Of a stretch of 64,000 bases of DNA, positions 61,715 through 64,000 are shown in pieces. How positions within the stretch are numbered: the first letter of the stretch is position 1; each line of letters opens with the position of its first letter. Position numbers and translations under genes: made by a program. The notes under the pieces were generated by a model. It did not search any database and was not told the DNA's origin. It worked only from the letters and a program-made list of their open reading frames with translations. Origin of the DNA: Novosphingobium sp. SG919 (GTDB lineage: Bacteria > Pseudomonadota > Alphaproteobacteria > Sphingomonadales > Sphingomonadaceae); NCBI RefSeq assembly GCF_012932495.1, contig NZ_JABCNG010000001.1:496001-560000 (forward strand), in the 5' to 3' direction.

Positions 61715-64000
61715 TCAAACCGCGCTGGCGAGCAAGTCTTCCGCCCCGCCCAGGTCCACGCTGACCAAGCGTGAGACGCCGCGTTCCACCATGGTTACGC
61801 CGAACAGGCGGTGCATCCGGCTCATGGTCACCGCGTTGTGCGTCACGATCAGGTAGCGCGTCTGGGTTTCTGCCACCATGGCATCCAGCAGGTCGCAGAA
61901 GCGTTCGATGTTGGCATCGTCGAGCGGGGCATCCACTTCGTCCAGCACGCAGATCGGCGCCGGGTTCGTCAGGAACAGGCCGAAGATCAGGGCAACGGCC
62001 GTCAATGCCTGTTCGCCGCCCGAAAGCAGGGTCAGCGATTGCAACCGCTTGCCCGGCGGCTGGGCCATGATTTCCAACCCTGCTTCCAACGGGTCATCGC
62101 TGTCCACCAGTGCCAGATGGGCTTCCCCGCCGCCGAACAGGCGGGTGAACAGGCGGCGGAAATGGCCATCCACCGCTTCGAACGCGGCGCGCAGGCGTTC
62201 GCGGCCTTCGCGGTTGAGATTGCCGATAGAGCCGCGCAGGCGATTGACTGCTTCGGCCAGTTCCGCCTGCTCGGCCAGGCTTTCGGCCTGGCGCGCTTCG
62301 GCCTGGGCCAATTCATCGGCGGCCACCAGGTTGACCGGGCCAATACGCTCGCGCTCGGCCACGAGGCGCTCGTGCGCGGCGCTTTCGGCACTCGCTTCGC
62401 CCACGTCGGCGCCGGCAAAGGCAAAGCGTTCGGGCAGCAGTGGGGGCGGGCACTGAAAGCGCTCGCCGGAAATGCCGGCCATTTCCTGGCGGCGCTGGTC
62501 TTCATGGGTGGCCTTGGTGCTGGCCGTGGCACGTGCTTCACGCGCAAGGGCGAGCGCTTCGTTGGCCTGGGCCAGGGCCGCATCGGCCGCCTTGCCTAAG
62601 CTCTCGGCCTTGGCCAGCGCCGCCTCTGCCGCGGCGAGTTCGCGGGCAAGGCGGTCGCGGATCGTTTCGCCCTGTTCGATCTCGGCGATCAGGCCCGCGG
62701 GCTTGGCCGCAGCGATCGTGCGTTCGGTGGCCAGCTCGTCTGCCCGGCCCGCCATCTGCGCCAGCCGCTTGGCGGCATCGCCAGCGCGGGCCTGCCAGTT
62801 GCGGACGTCGGCCTTCATGCCACCCAGCCGCTCGTGTCCCACGGCAAGACCCTGTTCCAACGCGGCATGGGCGGCCATCGCCTGTTGCAGGCTGGCGCGC
62901 GCGGTTTGGTGCGTGGCGCGAGCGGCATCGACCGTGGCGCGCCCGGCGGCCGGATCGGGCAGGGCAGCGTGGCGGGCCCGCGCGGCCTCCGCCTCGGCCT
63001 GCGCAGCCTGGATCTGCTGCGCCAGCGCGGTTTCCTGGCGGGTGAGATCGGCCGCGCGTGCCTCGCGCTGGGCGCGGGCAGCTTCGGCCTGGTCCAGCGC
63101 GCGCAGGGCGCTGCGCTCGGCTTCGGCAGCCTGGCCAATGGCGCGCTCCACCCCGCTCCATTCTGCCTGGACCTGGGCCAGCCCGTCGCGCGCGGCATCG
63201 TGGCTGGACTGTGCGTCCTGCACGGCCGCTTCCAGCGCGGGGCGGCGCGCTTCGAGTTCGGCAAGGCGGTTGTCCGCCTCCAGCGCGGCGGCCTCTGCCG
63301 CGCCTTCGCCACGCGCGACAAAGCCGTCCCAGCGGCGCAAGTGCCCGCCACGCGTGACCAGCCATTCGCCTGGGCCCAGCGGCTGGCCCTCGTCGGCATC
63401 TACCGCGCGCACCAGCGCCAGCCGGGCAGCCAGTTCGGGCGGATAGGTCGGCACATGGTGCAACAGCGCATCGGGCAGCGGTTCGGGCGCGTTGGCCCCG
63501 GTCCAGAAGCGCCCTTCGCCCGCTTGCGGGGCCGGGCCCAGTGGCGCCATGGCATCGCGGCCCAGCACGGCGGCCAGGGCGCGTTCCCAGCCTGGCGCCA
63601 CGCGGCAGCCCGAAAGCGCCGCCGGCCCGCGCCCACGTGCGGCTGCCGCCTTGGCGCGGGCGGCCTTGTCGCGGGCCAGGGCCTCGGCCTCGCGCGCCAC
63701 ACCCGCCAGTTCGGCCCGCGCCGTGGCCAGGGCATTGGCGGCAGCATCGCGTGCCTGGGTCAGGCTTTCGCGCGTTGCGGTCAATTCATCGCGGCGGGCA
63801 CGCTGGCTGGCGAGAGTGGCGGCCGCTTCCGTGCGCCGCCGTTCCGCCTCGGCCAAGGCCAGGGCGGGGTCGGGTTCGCCCGCCAGCGCTGCCTGCTGGG
63901 TGGCAAGGCGCTGCCCTTCGGCTTCAAGCCTGGCAAGGGCCGCCTGCGCGGCAGCCAGCGCGGCCTGGGCCACGCGCCAATCGGCTTCCACCCCGGCCTG
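61715..64000 (-). CDS. smc: Chromosome segregation SMC protein, 5' end beyond window
   Basis: The C-terminal 760 residues of SMC, the core of condensin; the frame is open to the right edge, so the N-terminal head with Walker A is outside. Visible parts: end of the first coiled coil, a hinge region (SGCRVAPGWERALAAVLGRDAM, stated in part), a long alanine-rich second coiled coil, and the C-terminal ATPase half with the signature LLSGGEQALTAVALIF and Walker B CVLDEVDAPLDDAN, then TRYLIVTHN. The MBL gene lies 71 bases downstream on the same strand. Confidence 0.93.
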   Translation of the reverse strand, partial: QAGVEADWRVAQAALAAAQAALARLEAEGQRLATQQAALAGEPDPALALAEAERRRTEAAATLASQRARRDELTATRESLTQARDAAANALATARAELAGVAREAEALARDKAARAKAAAARGRGPAALSGCRVAPGWERALAAVLGRDAMAPLGPAPQAGEGRFWTGANAPEPLPDALLHHVPTYPPELAARLALVRAVDADEGQPLGPGEWLVTRGGHLRRWDGFVARGEGAAEAAALEADNRLAELEARRPALEAAVQDAQSSHDAARDGLAQVQAEWSGVERAIGQAAEAERSALRALDQAEAARAQREARAADLTRQETALAQQIQAAQAEAEAARARHAALPDPAAGRATVDAARATHQTARASLQQAMAAHAALEQGLAVGHERLGGMKADVRNWQARAGDAAKRLAQMAGRADELATERTIAAAKPAGLIAEIEQGETIRDRLARELAAAEAALAKAESLGKAADAALAQANEALALAREARATASTKATHEDQRRQEMAGISGERFQCPPPLLPERFAFAGADVGEASAESAAHERLVAERERIGPVNLVAADELAQAEARQAESLAEQAELAEAVNRLRGSIGNLNREGRERLRAAFEAVDGHFRRLFTRLFGGGEAHLALVDSDDPLEAGLEIMAQPPGKRLQSLTLLSGGEQALTAVALIFGLFLTNPAPICVLDEVDAPLDDANIERFCDLLDAMVAETQTRYLIVTHNAVTMSRMHRLFGVTMVERGVSRLVSVDLGGAEDLLASAV

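Noticed and set aside
1..64000. CRISPR arrays, tRNA and rRNA genes, integrase or transposase genes
   Set aside because: I saw no regularly spaced repeats, no tRNA cloverleaf with CCA-type end, and no recombinase motif. Small RNAs cannot be ruled out by eye.

Overview
The window is chromosomal DNA from a high-GC alphaproteobacterium, most likely a sphingomonad close to Novosphingobium. This rests on codon use, on protein types (HWE-kinase bacteriophytochrome, TIGR02186/TauE pair, YfgM-BamB pair with a TTG start, STAS-MlaE fusion) and on short palindromic repeats of the CGACAGGCTCAGCCCGAACG type that I associate with this family. The assignment is inference; no rRNA or tRNA gene is present to fix it. 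Almost all the DNA is densely packed housekeeping sequence. Two short stretches stand out as lower in GC: about 12.43-12.84 kb and, much more strongly, about 59.70-60.74 kb.

Layout. 0-4.6 kb: a GGDEF-EAL protein cut by the left edge, a Bcr/CflA drug exporter divergent from DNA polymerase IV, and a Nudix hydrolase. 4.7-12.4 kb: a tightly overlapping type II secretion operon gspC-D-E-F-G-L-M in which the minor pseudopilins H, I, J and K and gspN are missing. 12.4-18.4 kb: a low-GC orphan, dps, nhaA, an NfrB-like glycosyltransferase with a small membrane partner, and a TauE/TIGR02186 pair. 18.5-24.2 kb: a HerA-type ATPase, a repeat cluster, ygfZ, pyrC, rarD and two small envelope proteins. 24.2-31.8 kb: an aldehyde dehydrogenase whose active site is lost, SelO, an alpha/beta hydrolase, a GT4 glycosyltransferase, and the YfgM-like/BamB pair. 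31.8-39.2 kb: an isoprenylcysteine-methyltransferase-like membrane protein, gshA with an ABM monooxygenase, queE and valS. 39.3-42.9 kb: an Mla-type lipid transport operon. 43-48 kb: small stress and Cache proteins, an acyltransferase, a PfpI protein with an acidic tail, and parC. 48-53.9 kb: a LysR regulator divergent from a DUF1338 dioxygenase followed by astC-astA-astD. 53.9-59.7 kb: bacteriophytochrome, VOC-fghA, rsmE and ubiA. 59.7-60.7 kb: an AT-rich insert with one HNH-type nuclease gene. 60.7-64 kb: a metallo-beta-lactamase-fold hydrolase and the C-terminal part of SMC, cut by the right edge.

Genes that work together: Gsp proteins build a secretion machine, with the minor pseudopilins and prepilin peptidase presumably encoded elsewhere. 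MlaE/F/D and a lipoprotein move phospholipids between membranes. AstC/A/D carry out part of the arginine succinyltransferase route, with astB and astE not present. VOC and FghA belong to glutathione-dependent formaldehyde detoxification.

I see no complete new multi-gene system, CRISPR array, prophage or transposase. The observations most worth following are the catalytically dead AstD paralogue, the solitary AT-rich HNH gene, the DUF1338 gene placed at the head of the arginine catabolic operon, the T2SS operon with no minor pseudopilins, and repeat elements that supply the last codons of two genes.
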